From Hymenobacter cellulosilyticus (lineage in GTDB: Bacteria; Bacteroidota; Bacteroidia; Cytophagales; Hymenobacteraceae): 64,000 nucleotides of DNA. The position numbers and the translations under genes were made by a program. A model generated the notes under the pieces. The model searched no databases. It saw only the letters and a list, made by a program, of their open reading frames with translations, and was not told the origin of the DNA. The stretch spans positions 1,168,501 through 1,232,500 of the forward strand of contig NZ_CP095046.1 of assembly GCF_022919215.1 (NCBI RefSeq). Reading direction: 5' to 3'. This document shows, piece after piece, positions 55,032-64,000 of this stretch; position 1 is the stretch's first letter; every line of letters starts with the position of its first letter.

Positions 55032-56380
55032 ATGAGTATTCCTGGTTCGGCCCGGCCCACCAGCTCCGCGCTATTAGTTGGCATCGGCCTGCTATTCGTG
55101 CTGGAAGTGCTATTCTTCACCTACCTGCGCAACAGTCTGGGGCCGTACTGGAGCCCGGTGGTGCTGTACGGGCTGAGCCTGGGCTTATGTTTGCTCACGG
55201 CCCGGGCCGTGCTGGATTTCCGCTTCGAGTGGCCCGCAGTAGTGCCCTCTGCTCGGCCCCGGCTGGGTGCCGCGGTGGCCCTAACCCTAATTAGCGGGCT
55301 AATAACGGCCCCGGTAGTGCGCAAGCTCGTGGCGCAGTTCGTGGTCAGCACCATTGGCAACAGTTCCGATATTGTGCCGGCCCTGCAGGTGTACGTCACC
55401 CGGTTTCTCGGGCCCGATGCCGTGTACCGGCCTATTACCCTGCTGGGCTACACCTTTCTGCCTAACTACCCGCCGCTGCAGTGGCTGCCGTTTGTGCCAG
55501 CCGAGCTATTGGGCGTCGATTACCGGGCCTGGGCTTTCGGCTTGTTGTTGCTGGCTCTCCTGTTCACCTATCAGTGGCGGCTGGTTCGGCTCGGTTTACC
55601 GCTGGGCGAGTGGTTGCTCAAAGCCGTGCTGCCGGTGCTGGTAGTGCATTTCGTGGTGCTGACCGATAAGTCCATGTTTGGCCTGACCGTGGAAAGCCTG
55701 ATTATAGGTTACTACTGCGTGCTGGCGGCTGGTACGCTCAGCGGCAAACCCTGGCTGAAGGCCCTGGGCTGGTACTGTGTCTGTTGTCGCGCTTTTCTCT
55801 GGTGCTCTGGGTGCCGCTCTACGGACTGTTGCTGCTCTGGGAAAATCCGCGGCGGGGCTGGCTCACGACGGGGCTGGCCGTGGGCGGCGTGCTGCTCGTG
55901 CTGGGCCCGTTTCTGTTCCACGACCCCACTATTTTTCTGCGGGCCCAACTCGAAAACCTGGGTATTGCCGAGGGCGAATGGCAGCACATTGACCCCCTGG
56001 CTCCCGTGGCCTTGCCCATGCACTTGTTCAACGGTGTGGGACTGGCGCCCTGGTTTTATGATATGGACGGCTCACTCACCGAGCGAATCACCCGCCTGCA
56101 AATGAGTCAGTTTGGCGCCTGCATCGGCGTGGTAGTCGGGGCCGGGCTGCTGTTCTGGCGCTTCCGCCACCGCTTCGACCCGCGCCTGGCGGCCCTGCTC
56201 AGCCTGAAAGTGTACCTGGCCACGTTCTACGGCTTTTTGATTATTCCCTACACCTACCTGGCCTCCGTCAGCTTGTTCACCTCCTTGTTTGTGGTGTTGA
56301 TTGTCAGCCGCCGGGCTCCGTTTCTGACGCCTTTTGCGGCAGCTGACGCAGAGCCAGGAGGGAGAGGTAAGGCCCGCTAA
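55032..56380 (+). CDS. Polytopic membrane protein, GT-C glycosyltransferase-like, one frameshift
   Basis: About 449 residues with 10-11 hydrophobic helices. 'FLGPDAVYRPITLLGYTFLPNYPPLQWLPF' holds a conserved-looking polar loop between helices, and the C-terminal half has 'PLAPVALPMHLFNGVGLAPWFYDMDGSL'. The pattern of many helices with short polar loops is like integral-membrane mannosyl/arabinosyltransferases (DUF2029/PMT-like). The classical acidic D-D pair of loop 1 is not obvious, so the assignment is weak. One G is missing from the G3 run at 55766-55768, joining 'KALGLVLCLLSRFSLVLW'. It ends tail-to-tail with the aldehyde dehydrogenase, their stop codons sharing bases. Confidence 0.55.
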
Positions 56381-57818
56381 AGCTTGACGCAGACGTTCTG
56401 GGCTCAGTGAAAAAGCGTAGGGCTTCCAGCCCGCCTTCCCGGCCCACGCCCGAGTTTTTCATGCCCCCGAATGGCGTGCGCAGGTCGCGCAAGAGCCAGG
56501 TGTTAATCCAGACCACGCCGGCATGTAGCTGGTGAGCTACGCGGTGGGCGCGGTTCAAATCGGTGGTCCAGACGGTGGCGGAAAGGCCGTAGTCGGTGCC
56601 GTTAGCCCAGCTCAAGGCTTCTTCCTCGGTATCGAAGGGTGTGAGCGTGACGACCGGGCCGAATATTTCCTCCCGGTTGGTGCGGCAGTCGGGTGCCAGG
56701 CCTTCAAACACGGTGGGCTGCAGAAAGAAACCCTCGGCGCAGCGGCCGGGCACCTGCACGCGCTGCCCGCCGGTCAGCAGCGTGCCGCCTTCCTGCCGGG
56801 CCAGCTCGATGTAGGACAAGACTTTGTTCAGGTGTGCTTCGCTGACCAGAGCGCCTTGCCGGGAAGTTTCCACTTGCGGGTCGCCGACGGTGAGGCCGGC
56901 CACGCGGGCCAGGAACAGCTCCTTAAACTGCTCGTAGATGGGCCGCTCGATAAAGATGCGGGAGCCGCAGAGGCAGATCTGACCCTGGTTGGCAAAGCTC
57001 GACTGAATGCTGGTACTCACGGCCGCGGCCAGGTCGCAGTCGGCAAAAATCAGGTTGGGATTCTTGCCGCCCAGCTCCAAGGACAGCTTTTTGAACATCG
57101 GTGCGGCCGTGCGGGCAATATGCTCCCCGGTTTTGGTGCCGCCCGTAAAGCTGATGGCCTTGATGGCCGGATGCTCCACAATGGCCTGCCCCGCGCCCGG
57201 CCCGGTGCCGTGCACAATGTTGAGCACTCCCGCCGGTAAGCCCGCCTCCTGGCATAGCTCACCCAGCCAGTAAGCCGTGGCCGGCGTGATTTCGGAAGGC
57301 TTGGCTACCACGCAGTTGCCAGCGGCCAGGGCCGGGGCAATTTTCCAGGTAAACAAGTACAGCGGCAGGTTCCAGGGCGAAATACAGCCCACCACGCCCA
57401 GCGGGTGACGCACCGTATAGTTTAAAGATTGACCTTCCTGAAAGTGGCTTTCGGAGGAAAAGTGGCCGATGCCGGTGCCGAAAAAGGCGAAGTTGCTGGC
57501 CGCCCGCGGAATGTCGACGGTGCGGGCCAAGGCCACGGGCTTGCCGTTGTCCTGGCTTTCGGCCTGGGCCAGCCGCTCCAAATCCCGCTCAATCAGCTCC
57601 GCAATGCGCACCAGCAGCCGGCCCCGCTTTTCGGCTGATAAAGCCCGCCAGGCCGGAAACGCGGCCTGGGCGGCGGCCACGGCCTGTGCTACGTCGGCCG
57701 CGTCGGAATCCGGAATCTGGCTGTAGACCTGCCCGGTGGCGGGTTCCACGTTGTCGAGGTAGCGGCCGTTGACGGGCGGTACGAACTGGCCGTTGATGAA
57801 ATTCTGGAGTTGGAACAT
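56377..57818 (-). CDS. Aldehyde dehydrogenase (2-hydroxymuconic-semialdehyde-dehydrogenase-like), one frameshift
   Basis: An NAD-dependent oxidation of an aldehyde to its acid. About 480 residues. Motifs: 'SPWNLPLYLFTWKIAPALAAGNCVVAKPSE' (NAD site), 'SFTGGTKTGEHI' (G-x-x-x-x-G), 'LELGGKNPN' (general-base Glu), 'NQGQICLCGSRIF' (catalytic Cys is the second of the C-x-C pair), 'EEIFGPVVTLTPF', and 'FGGMKNSGVGREGG'. One base is missing from the G3 run (plus sense) at 56400-56402; restoring it gives the expected end 'FTEPQNVCVKL'. Start 57818 is preferred over 57848. Similarity to HMSD-type enzymes is from memory; kynurenine or aromatic-compound degradation is possible but not supported by neighbours. 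Confidence 0.88.
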
Positions 57819-57845
57819 GGCGGGTGGCGCGGGGTGAGACGTCAG

Positions 57846-57876
57846 CAAATCTAGCCATAGTAAACCACTACTTTTG
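57846..57876. promoter_or_regulatory. Divergent promoter region, aldehyde dehydrogenase / GT39-like gene
   Basis: The 88-base gap has a minus-strand TAGATTTG (57853-57846), 28 bases before the dehydrogenase start, and a plus-strand TACTTTTG (57869-57876), 31 bases before the glycosyltransferase start. AACCAC / GTGGTT also flank the plus core as a small hairpin. -33 elements are not clear. Confidence 0.45.
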
Positions 57877-57906
57877 TGGTTCGGGCCGCGCCGGCCTTTT
57901 CCGCTT

Positions 57907-59445
57907 ATGAAACTTTCTTTTCTGGATGGTCACACGGTACCGCGCTGGTTTTGGCCGCTGGTGCTGGGCCTGAACCTGCTGCTGCACCTGCCGTTTTTCA
58001 ACCAGCCGCCCAACAGCGTGCACGTGTGGCGCCAAAGCAACACGATGGCCGTGGCCCGCAACCTCTACGAGGAAGACATGAACCTGCTGCGCCCCCGCGT
58101 AGACCGGCGCAACGAGTCGGACGGCGTAACGGGCATGCAGTTTCCGAGCTACGAGTGGCTCGTGGCCATGGGCTACCAGGCACTGGGCTTCCACGAAGCC
58201 ATTCCGCGGGTTGTGACCTGGCTGATTTTTGCCGGCGGCGTGCTGGCGTTTTTCGCCCTGGTGCAGCGCCTGTCGGGCTCCCGCTGGCTGGCCGCCGTGG
58301 GCGCCTGGGGTTTGAGCTGGAGCCCGGAGTTGTTCTACCACAGCATCAACGCTCTGCCCGACGTGCTGGCCTTATCGGCGTCCATAGCGGGTTTGTTCTA
58401 CTTTCTGCGCTGGTACCAGGAGCGCCGGCCCCTGGATTTCTGGCTGAGCTTGTTGCTGACCACCCTGGCCGGCCTGACCAAGCTGCAGTACCTGGTTATC
58501 GGCTTTCCCATTGCCGTACTCATCCTGCGCGACCTGTGGCAGCGCCGCCTCAGCTGGCGCCGCGACGCGCTGCCGCTGCTGGTCTTTGCCGTTGTCACGG
58601 TGGGCTGCACGCTGGCTTGGTACGCCTATGCCGTGCGCCTGATTGAAACCTCCGGCCTGGCCGACTTTGGCTTGGAGCTGCGCCCCGCCACCGACGTAGC
58701 CGTGGCCATCAAAACCCTGACCCACAACCTGATTTCCGACATTCCCGAGCTGCTGATCAACTACGGCAACTTCGGTTTGCTGGTGTTGGGTTTGGTGGCT
58801 GTGGTTCGGGGTGGCTACGTGCGCCGCTACTGGTTTGGGCCGCTGCTGGCCTGGGCCTTGGCGTTGCTGGCGTATCATCTTATCGAGCTGCGCCAGATGA
58901 GTGTACACCAGTACTACATGCTGCCCTACCTGCCGGTGCTGTTTCTGCTGGTGGTAGTGGGGGCGGGGTGGTTGGCGCAAAAACCCAAATGGCGCTGGGC
59001 GTTGGCCTTGCTGCTGGTTGCCCAGCCGGTGCTGGCCTTCGTGCGCATCGCGCCGGCCCGCTGGATGGGTGGAGCCCGCGAAGTACCCACCGAGCTGTTC
59101 GACGCCGCTACCCGGGCCGAGCTGGACAACGCCGTGCCCGACTCCGCGTTGTGCGTGGTCGGCCCCGATGAGTCGGGCTGCAAGTACTTTTACTTCTTGC
59201 ACAAGAAAGGCTTCGGCTACAACGAAAGCGCCCAGCTGTTTGAGCCCGTGGCCGGCGGCCAGCCATATTTGGCCAACTGCATTCATCGCGGCGCCCAGTA
59301 CCTGTATACCAACGACACCACGCTGCTGACCCAGGACCCGCGCCTGCAGCCCTACGTGGCCCGCACCGTCAAGCAGGTCGGCGACTTCCGGGTGCTGGCC
59401 CTGCGCCCAGCCGTTTCCGCTCCTGATTCAACCTCGGCCCGATGA
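57907..59445 (+). CDS. GT39-like membrane glycosyltransferase
   Basis: A 512-residue integral-membrane protein. It resembles PMT/ArnT-like enzymes, which transfer sugars from polyprenyl-phosphate donors on the outer face of the inner membrane. An N-terminal helix (residues 12-28) is followed by a long polar first loop 'HVWRQSNTMAVARNLYEEDMNLL' (Arg/Asp pattern typical of the GT39 loop) and then ten or more helices, including 'LAGLTKLQYLVIGFPIAVLIL'. The C-terminal soluble domain carries 'CVVGPDESGCKYFYFLHKKGFGYNE'. Start 57907 gives 'MKLSFLDGHTVPRWFWPLVL'. Its TGA overlaps the next ATG by four bases, so translation is probably coupled. Confidence 0.72.
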   Translation: MKLSFLDGHTVPRWFWPLVLGLNLLLHLPFFNQPPNSVHVWRQSNTMAVARNLYEEDMNLLRPRVDRRNESDGVTGMQFPSYEWLVAMGYQALGFHEAIPRVVTWLIFAGGVLAFFALVQRLSGSRWLAAVGAWGLSWSPELFYHSINALPDVLALSASIAGLFYFLRWYQERRPLDFWLSLLLTTLAGLTKLQYLVIGFPIAVLILRDLWQRRLSWRRDALPLLVFAVVTVGCTLAWYAYAVRLIETSGLADFGLELRPATDVAVAIKTLTHNLISDIPELLINYGNFGLLVLGLVAVVRGGYVRRYWFGPLLAWALALLAYHLIELRQMSVHQYYMLPYLPVLFLLVVVGAGWLAQKPKWRWALALLLVAQPVLAFVRIAPARWMGGAREVPTELFDAATRAELDNAVPDSALCVVGPDESGCKYFYFLHKKGFGYNESAQLFEPVAGGQPYLANCIHRGAQYLYTNDTTLLTQDPRLQPYVARTVKQVGDFRVLALRPAVSAPDSTSAR

Positions 59446-61206
59446 AAGCACGTTTTTGGCTCCTGGTGCTGGGCGTATTGCTGAGCTACCTGCTGGTTTT
59501 CGTGGCCTGGACCTGGCCGCTGGCCTCGCAGCTAAGCTCAGTCTTCCCCGCCTTTGCCGACCAGGACGGCTACATGCAGCTCTGGAACGTGTGGCATTTC
59601 CGCGAGGCCGTCCTCAGTGGGCAAAACCCGTTTTACTCCAACTGGCTGCTCTACCCGGACGGCGCCTCGCTGTGGCTGCACACCTACATTCCGGTGGCGG
59701 GCATGGTCAACGTGTTCATCGGCAACGAGATGCTGGCCCTCAACCTGACCCTGGCCGCTGAGTACGCCCTGTCGGGGCTGGGGGCCTGGCTGCTGGCCCG
59801 GCGCTGGGTGCGGCAGCCCGTGCTGGCTTGGCTGGCGGGGCTGTACTTCGCCTTTTCGCCCTACAAGATGGTGCGGCTGCCCTACCATTTCGACTTGGTG
59901 CTCACGGCCACCGTGCCGTTCTACATCCTGGCATTCCTGCACGCGTTCTGGTTTGAGCCCGGCCGGTTCTGGCCCAGGTGCGCAGCTGGAAAGCCGTGGT
60001 GGTGTGCTTTGTACTGGGGGTAATTACCTTGTTTAGTGACTATTACGTTCTGTTTGCCCTGCTGTATTTTTCCCTGGGCTACGTGCTGTGGTTCTGGCTG
60101 CGGCTGGGCAGCATCAACTGGCGCAAGCCCCGGACCTGGCTGATTCTGGCCGTGGTGCTCATCGTGATGCACATTGCCATCCGCTTGATTCGCCTGGCCG
60201 GCGTGCCCGACAACTCCGGCTTCTGGTGGGGCGGCGACCTGGCCAGCTACTTTACGCCCGCCGACAACAGCCGCTGGCTGAACTTTGCCTGGGCCCGGCA
60301 GCTCTACAACAACCCGGACGTATATACCATGCCCGGCTCGGTCGAGAACGTCATGTTCCTGGGCTACGCCGTGCCGCTGGTTTGCCTGCTGGCCGCACTC
60401 TGGCCCAAGCGGCCGGTCTCGCGGCGGCACCAGGAACTGCAGGGTCGGCCGCTGGCTTGGGTGCTGCTGTTTTTTGTGCTGCTCACCCTGCCCGCGCTGC
60501 GGGTGCTGGGCCACGTCAACTTCAACTTGCCCAACGGCCTGCTGCACTTTATCCCCTTCTTCAACAACATCCGCTGCCCTACCCGCTGGGTGCTGATGGT
60601 TACGCTGCTGCTGCCCATTGTTGGGTTCGGGGCCCTGGAAGCCGCCTGGGACCAAGCGGCCCGGCCTGTGGCCCGGGGCTGGTGAGCGTCTTGCTGCTGG
60701 GCGTAGTGCTGGTCGAGTTCTGGCCCGTGCCGCCGCCCCTGGATTCGTCGCGCCGTATGCCGGCAGCTTTTCAGGCAGTGGCCAAGCTGCCCGGCGAGGC
60801 GCTGTTTACGCTGCCGGTAGGCTTAATCGACGGATACCGACAGGTGGGCAAAACTGAGCTGCGCAACTTCCTCTACCAGCCGTACTACCGCAAGAAAATT
60901 CCCTCGGCCTACATTTCCCGCGTCGATGCCGAGCAGTTTGCCCGCTTTGAGGCCGATACTGTGATGCATACGCTGGTGGCTTTGCAAGGCCTGCCGGTAG
61001 AGTCTGATACAGCTGTAGCCCAGCCTTCAGCTACGGCTGCGGCCCGCTTCCGTCGGCGCTACCAGCCAGCCGGTGTGCTCGTGAGCCCCGCTTGGCGCAA
61101 CGGCCCGGCCCACCGCTACCTGCGCCAGGTCTTCCCCGATTTCCGGGAGCAGAATTTTCCCGATGGCTACGTGCTGATGGCCCCAGCCGCACTGTCCGTC
61201 CGTTAG
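59442..61206 (+). CDS. Second membrane glycosyltransferase-like protein, two frameshifts
   Basis: The reconstructed protein has about 588 residues and 9-11 hydrophobic helices. The first loop after helix 1 contains 'FADQDGYMQLWNVWHFREAV', with the D-x-D-like acidic residues typical of GT-C folds, and 'YLYPDGASLWLHTYIP' follows. The C-terminus is a soluble domain that begins after 'VVLVEFWPVPPPLDSSRRM' and ends 'PDGYVLMAPAALSVR'. Missing bases: C3 at 59973-59975 and G4 at 60675-60678. ATG 59442 overlaps the stop of the previous gene (ATGA). The exact sugar and acceptor cannot be assigned; the pair probably acts together in glycan or glycolipid assembly. Confidence 0.65.
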
Positions 61207-61220
61207 GGTGGGCAGCAGGT

Positions 61221-62186
61221 TTAGCGGGTGGGTTCTGCCACGGGCGCGGTAGCTGCGGGCCCAACTGGAATGTTGGTGTCGGAAATGATGTAGAGGGGCC
61301 GCTGCCGCACATTGGCGCTCAGGCGGGCAATGTACTCGCCAATGATGCCGACGGCAATGAGCTGTACGCCGCCCAAAAACAGGATGCTGATCATCAGTGA
61401 GGCCCAGCCCGGCTGATAATCGTGGGTCACGAAGCGTGAGTACAGCGTGTAGAGCATCACCAGAAACGCAATGCCCGACACGATAAAGCCGCTGATGGTG
61501 GCTGCTTTCAGAGGCGCGTCAGAGAAGCCGGTTATACCGTCCAGAGCCAGCCGGATCATCTTGCGGTAGGTGTAGCCTGTTTCGCCGCCGGCCCGCTCGG
61601 CTCGGTCGTATTCGATGTAGGTTTGGCGGTAGCCAATCCAGGAAATCTGGCCGCGAATAAACTTGTTCTGCTCCGGCATCTGCTTCAGGGCATCCACCAC
61701 CTTACGCGAAATGATGCGGAAGTCGCCGGTATCTACCGGAATCGAAATGCTGGTGATGCTGGCCAGCAGGCGGTAAAATAGCTTGGCGGTGAGCTTTTTA
61801 GCAGCGCTTTCGCCCTGCCGGGAGCGGCGCTTGGCATACACTACCTCGTAGCCTTCCTGTAGCTTGGCGTAAAGCTGCGGAATCAGTTCGGGCGGGTCCT
61901 GCAGGTCCGCATCAATAATTACAACTGTTTGGCCCGCGGCCAGGTCCAGGCCGGCCGTGACGGCAATCTGGTGGCCGAAGTTGCGGCTGAAGTCGATGTA
62001 GCGCACCCGGGAGTCGCGGGCGGCTAGGTTCTGCACCAGCGTCAGCGACTTATCCCGGGAGCCGTCGTTGATAAAAATAAACTCATACCGCACGCCCATC
62101 GGGTCCAGCACGCCGCCCAGGCGCGTATACAGCGCCGGGATGTTGGCTTCTTCGTTGTAGATGGGAATGATGACGGAGAGATCCAC
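61221..62186 (-). CDS. GT2 glycosyltransferase of the polyprenyl-phosphate-sugar synthase type (GtrB/DPM-like)
   Basis: Likely makes a polyprenyl-phosphate-linked sugar, the donor used by GT-C enzymes. The GTP/UDP-sugar domain is clear: 'SVIIPIYNEEANIPAL' (start), 'IFINDGSRDKSL' (first Asp), 'GLDLAAGQTVVIIDADLQDPPE' (the D-x-D of the DADLQDPPE motif) and 'GYEVVYAKRRSRQGES'. Two C-terminal membrane helices ('GFIVSGIAFLVMLYTL' and 'LMISILFLGGVQLIAVGIIGEYIARL') anchor it. GTG 62186 ('VDLSVIIP') is the natural start; the ORF upstream to 62252 adds unconserved residues. It faces the gene pair at 57907-61206, 14 bases from the end of the second, and probably supplies its donor. Confidence 0.85.
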   Translation of the reverse strand: MDLSVIIPIYNEEANIPALYTRLGGVLDPMGVRYEFIFINDGSRDKSLTLVQNLAARDSRVRYIDFSRNFGHQIAVTAGLDLAAGQTVVIIDADLQDPPELIPQLYAKLQEGYEVVYAKRRSRQGESAAKKLTAKLFYRLLASITSISIPVDTGDFRIISRKVVDALKQMPEQNKFIRGQISWIGYRQTYIEYDRAERAGGETGYTYRKMIRLALDGITGFSDAPLKAATISGFIVSGIAFLVMLYTLYSRFVTHDYQPGWASLMISILFLGGVQLIAVGIIGEYIARLSANVRQRPLYIISDTNIPVGPAATAPVAEPTR

Positions 62187-62332
62187 GCGGGTAGGAGTGA
62201 AGAGGTACGAACAGGTAGCACCGCACGCATGTGGCACGCGAAGCGGCCGCAAATATAGCGGATGACAAAGCTGGGCGAAGTGGCCGGGCTTGGAAAGCCA
62301 CTGGTAGGATTCACCCGGCGGCCGGGCTCAGC

Positions 62333-63793
62333 TTAGTCCTGCTGGTATTGCTGAACCTTCTGCGTAATGCCCCAGTAGTGCAGCAGCTTGCCCTGGTATT
62401 CCGATTCGCCGGAATTGCGCAGCGTATTCCAGCTCATCAGGTTACAGGCCGAGGATATGTGCACCACGAAGTCCGGCGAGTTTGCCATCTGGTCCATGGC
62501 CCACCGCTCACATCCGTTATCGGTAGGCACTTCCTTGGTCTTGTCTACATACACAAAAGTAACCGCCAGCGCCACCACAGCCGCCAAGTAGACCCTCTGC
62601 AGCTTGCCCCGCAGGTGAAGCACCAGATAGTAGGCGGAAAGTCCGTAGGCAAACGCACAGCCAAGCAAGACCGGCAATACCGAGTCGTTGCGGATCAGGT
62701 ACGGCCGGTAGGTGCGGTAGCCGCCGAAGGGCAGCAGCAGGATGTAAAGAACCGAAAACAGCACCACCCAGCGCATGATAAGCAAGATGCGCTGCCGGTC
62801 GGCCGCGTCGGGCGCGAGCCGACGAATAAGCAAGCTGTTAATGACCAGCACGAAAAGCAGCAGGGGCAGCCCCCAGTCAGCCGACACCCAGTAATAGAGG
62901 CCTTGGGGCAACAGCTCATACAGCTGGCCCAGGGTATGCGTGTGCGTGTTCTCCGAGTTGTTGCGGCCGATGTAGAGCGAGTACATGCACAGTACAATCA
63001 GCACCGCAATCAGCAATATGGCCTGCCCCGACAGCCAGCTGCCCGGAATGGGGCGCAGCGTAAGCTGGCCCGTGGCTTTCCAGTGCTGCCACCGCTGCCC
63101 CAACCAGTACAAGCCGATGCCAAACAGCACTACGGCCAGGGCGGCCACCGGAATTGGACCGTTGAAGGCAATAAGCACCATCAGCAGCAGCAAGAGCACG
63201 ATGCGGACCGGATGAAGCCGCAAGGGCTGCTGGCGCTGCGCCGCGGCGTAAAATGGCCACAGCAGCAGTAGCAGCAAGGCCATGGGAAACGCGTAGAAGG
63301 TAGTATAAGTAATGGCCCGGTTGGTTATGGCCATCTGCTCATAAAAGCCGTAGGTCTGAAACAACGGGAGCATGAGGGCCACCGCCAGCCAAAGTGCCCA
63401 CTGACTTTTGATTGCCGTTAGGGTGCCGCTCAGCCGCACATAGGCCGCCAGCGTGAAGACCAGCAGGGCCTGAGTAAAAGTAGTGAAGAGCGCACTGGCC
63501 GCATACACGCTGCTGATGGGTGTCATTACCGTCTGCAGCAGGTGCGGAGCCTGCTTCCAGTACAAGCTTAGCGTGGCGTGAGCGAAGAAACGGTTCGTGC
63601 CGCCATACACCGCGTTCTTGGTGAGCACTGACCAGCCAAACGGGTCGTGCAGCACTTCGGAGTACCAGGGCGCCGGAAAGACGATAAAGGCCAGGTCGCC
63701 GTCCAGCGGGACCCGGTAATTTTGCCAGAAGGTAGATGCCAGGCTCGCCAGTACGAACACGATTAACAATCCAAGCAATAACCGCTTATTCAT
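62333..63793 (-). CDS. Polytopic membrane protein of unknown function
   Basis: A 486-residue protein with about 11-12 hydrophobic helices. The first helix is 'LLLGLLIVFVLASLAS'. The loop after it has 'LDGDLAFIVFPAPWYSEVLHDPFGW', with acidic residues (D-G-D) at a position like the catalytic loop of GT-C enzymes. A C-terminal soluble segment has a cysteine pair ('DNGCERWAMDQM' and 'ISSACNLMSW'). It is upstream of the GT2 gene on the same strand with a 146-base gap, so it could share its transcript. Candidate role: glycan polymerisation or transfer, but no family signature is certain. Confidence 0.55.
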   Translation of the reverse strand: MNKRLLLGLLIVFVLASLASTFWQNYRVPLDGDLAFIVFPAPWYSEVLHDPFGWSVLTKNAVYGGTNRFFAHATLSLYWKQAPHLLQTVMTPISSVYAASALFTTFTQALLVFTLAAYVRLSGTLTAIKSQWALWLAVALMLPLFQTYGFYEQMAITNRAITYTTFYAFPMALLLLLLWPFYAAAQRQQPLRLHPVRIVLLLLLMVLIAFNGPIPVAALAVVLFGIGLYWLGQRWQHWKATGQLTLRPIPGSWLSGQAILLIAVLIVLCMYSLYIGRNNSENTHTHTLGQLYELLPQGLYYWVSADWGLPLLLFVLVINSLLIRRLAPDAADRQRILLIMRWVVLFSVLYILLLPFGGYRTYRPYLIRNDSVLPVLLGCAFAYGLSAYYLVLHLRGKLQRVYLAAVVALAVTFVYVDKTKEVPTDNGCERWAMDQMANSPDFVVHISSACNLMSWNTLRNSGESEYQGKLLHYWGITQKVQQYQQD

Positions 63794-63898
63794 CAGCCGT
63801 ATGAATGGTGGGAGAAAACGCTATTGTCATCTGAATAACTGCTGGATCAGTCGGAATTAGTTCTAAATGCAAGCGGCGCCTGAATGCCCTAATATGGC

Positions 63899-63938
63899 AG
63901 GACGCTGAGCGGAGCTTGATAGCTCCCGCCCAGCGTCC
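63899..63938. terminator. Imperfect hairpin downstream of the partial gene
   Basis: The segments GGACGCTGAGCGGAGC and GCTCCCGCCCAGCGTCC pair with one mismatch and one bulge. It follows the minus-strand gene ending at 63967. No T tract. Confidence 0.4.
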
Positions 63939-63966
63939 CCTTGCAAGCCGCTCAAGCGCCTGCTGA

Positions 63967-64000
63967 TTACTCTACAATGCTGATTTTAACGTCGTCCGCC
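63967..64000 (-). CDS. C-terminal end of a gene cut by the window edge
   Basis: The minus strand reads ...ADDVKISIVE and then TAA at 63969-63967. Only about ten codons are visible, so neither the family nor reality of the gene is certain; the sensible codons and the following hairpin support it. The bases between 63794 and 63966 hold only that hairpin. Confidence 0.35.
   Translation of the reverse strand, partial: ADDVKISIVE

Noticed and set aside
63967..64000. Type IX sorting domain at the right edge
   Set aside because: Only ten codons are visible; no type-A motif (LPxGxY) can be seen, so the call was left open.

Overview
The window looks like chromosomal DNA of a GC-rich member of the Bacteroidota, most likely a Hymenobacter-like Cytophagales bacterium. 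This is inferred from sequence content, not from a database search. Supporting signs are a secreted protease with a type IX secretion C-terminal domain, several lipoproteins with TonB-like C-terminal domains, Bacteroidota-type promoter cores (TAnnTTTG), little use of Shine-Dalgarno sites, a FloA/NfeD pair, a prolyl dipeptidyl peptidase IV and a short phosphatidylserine decarboxylase. No rRNA, tRNA, CRISPR array, insertion sequence or prophage was seen.

Layout: 1-8.7 kb holds the start of an RHS-like wall or surface protein, an XRE regulator, lipoproteins, an esterase, a small barrel protein and an amino-acid permease. 8.8-13.6 kb is one very large DUF4011 / superfamily 1 helicase / Vsr-like nuclease / DUF3320 protein, the best candidate here for a phage-defence gene, followed by an LpxR-like lipid A deacylase. 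14.8-21.7 kb has a secreted trypsin-like protease, an EamA exporter, dusB, a CPBP protease and cdsA. 22-27 kb is housekeeping: gdhA, psd, free-methionine sulfoxide reductase, ribD, prmC. 27-33.3 kb is a nucleotide-sugar cluster (acetyltransferase, UDP-HexNAc dehydrogenase, galE, rfbB, UDP-GlcNAc epimerase, rfbA) that supplies activated sugars but contains no glycosyltransferase, flippase or polymerase. 33.4-44.8 kb has a CYTH protein, a chromate transporter, an Fe(II)/2OG-type oxygenase, OmpA-like and barrel proteins, FloA/NfeD, a Crp/Fnr regulator and DinB. 45-54.9 kb has proS, a Tyr/Gly-rich lipoprotein, a FadL-like porin, DPP IV and a TonB-domain lipoprotein. 55-63.8 kb is rich in integral-membrane GT-C-like proteins plus a GT2 glycosyltransferase, interrupted by an aldehyde dehydrogenase.

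Two properties cut across the window. First, I count 31 places where a conserved protein is broken by a single-base frameshift, nearly always in a short G or C run and 30 of 31 times as a missing base. Essential genes such as cdsA and ribD are affected, so most of these are probably sequence errors. The coordinates given for those genes span the reconstructed reading frame. Second, intergenic gaps between 23.2 and 32.5 kb repeatedly carry an unusual element: two facing arms built from 8-base units that all start GTG, with the upstream stop codon often inside the first arm. The arms differ in unit number and the unit sequence differs from gap to gap. I consider this the most novel structural signal in the window. 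A separate, REP-like palindrome family occurs at 18.4 and 21.7 kb.
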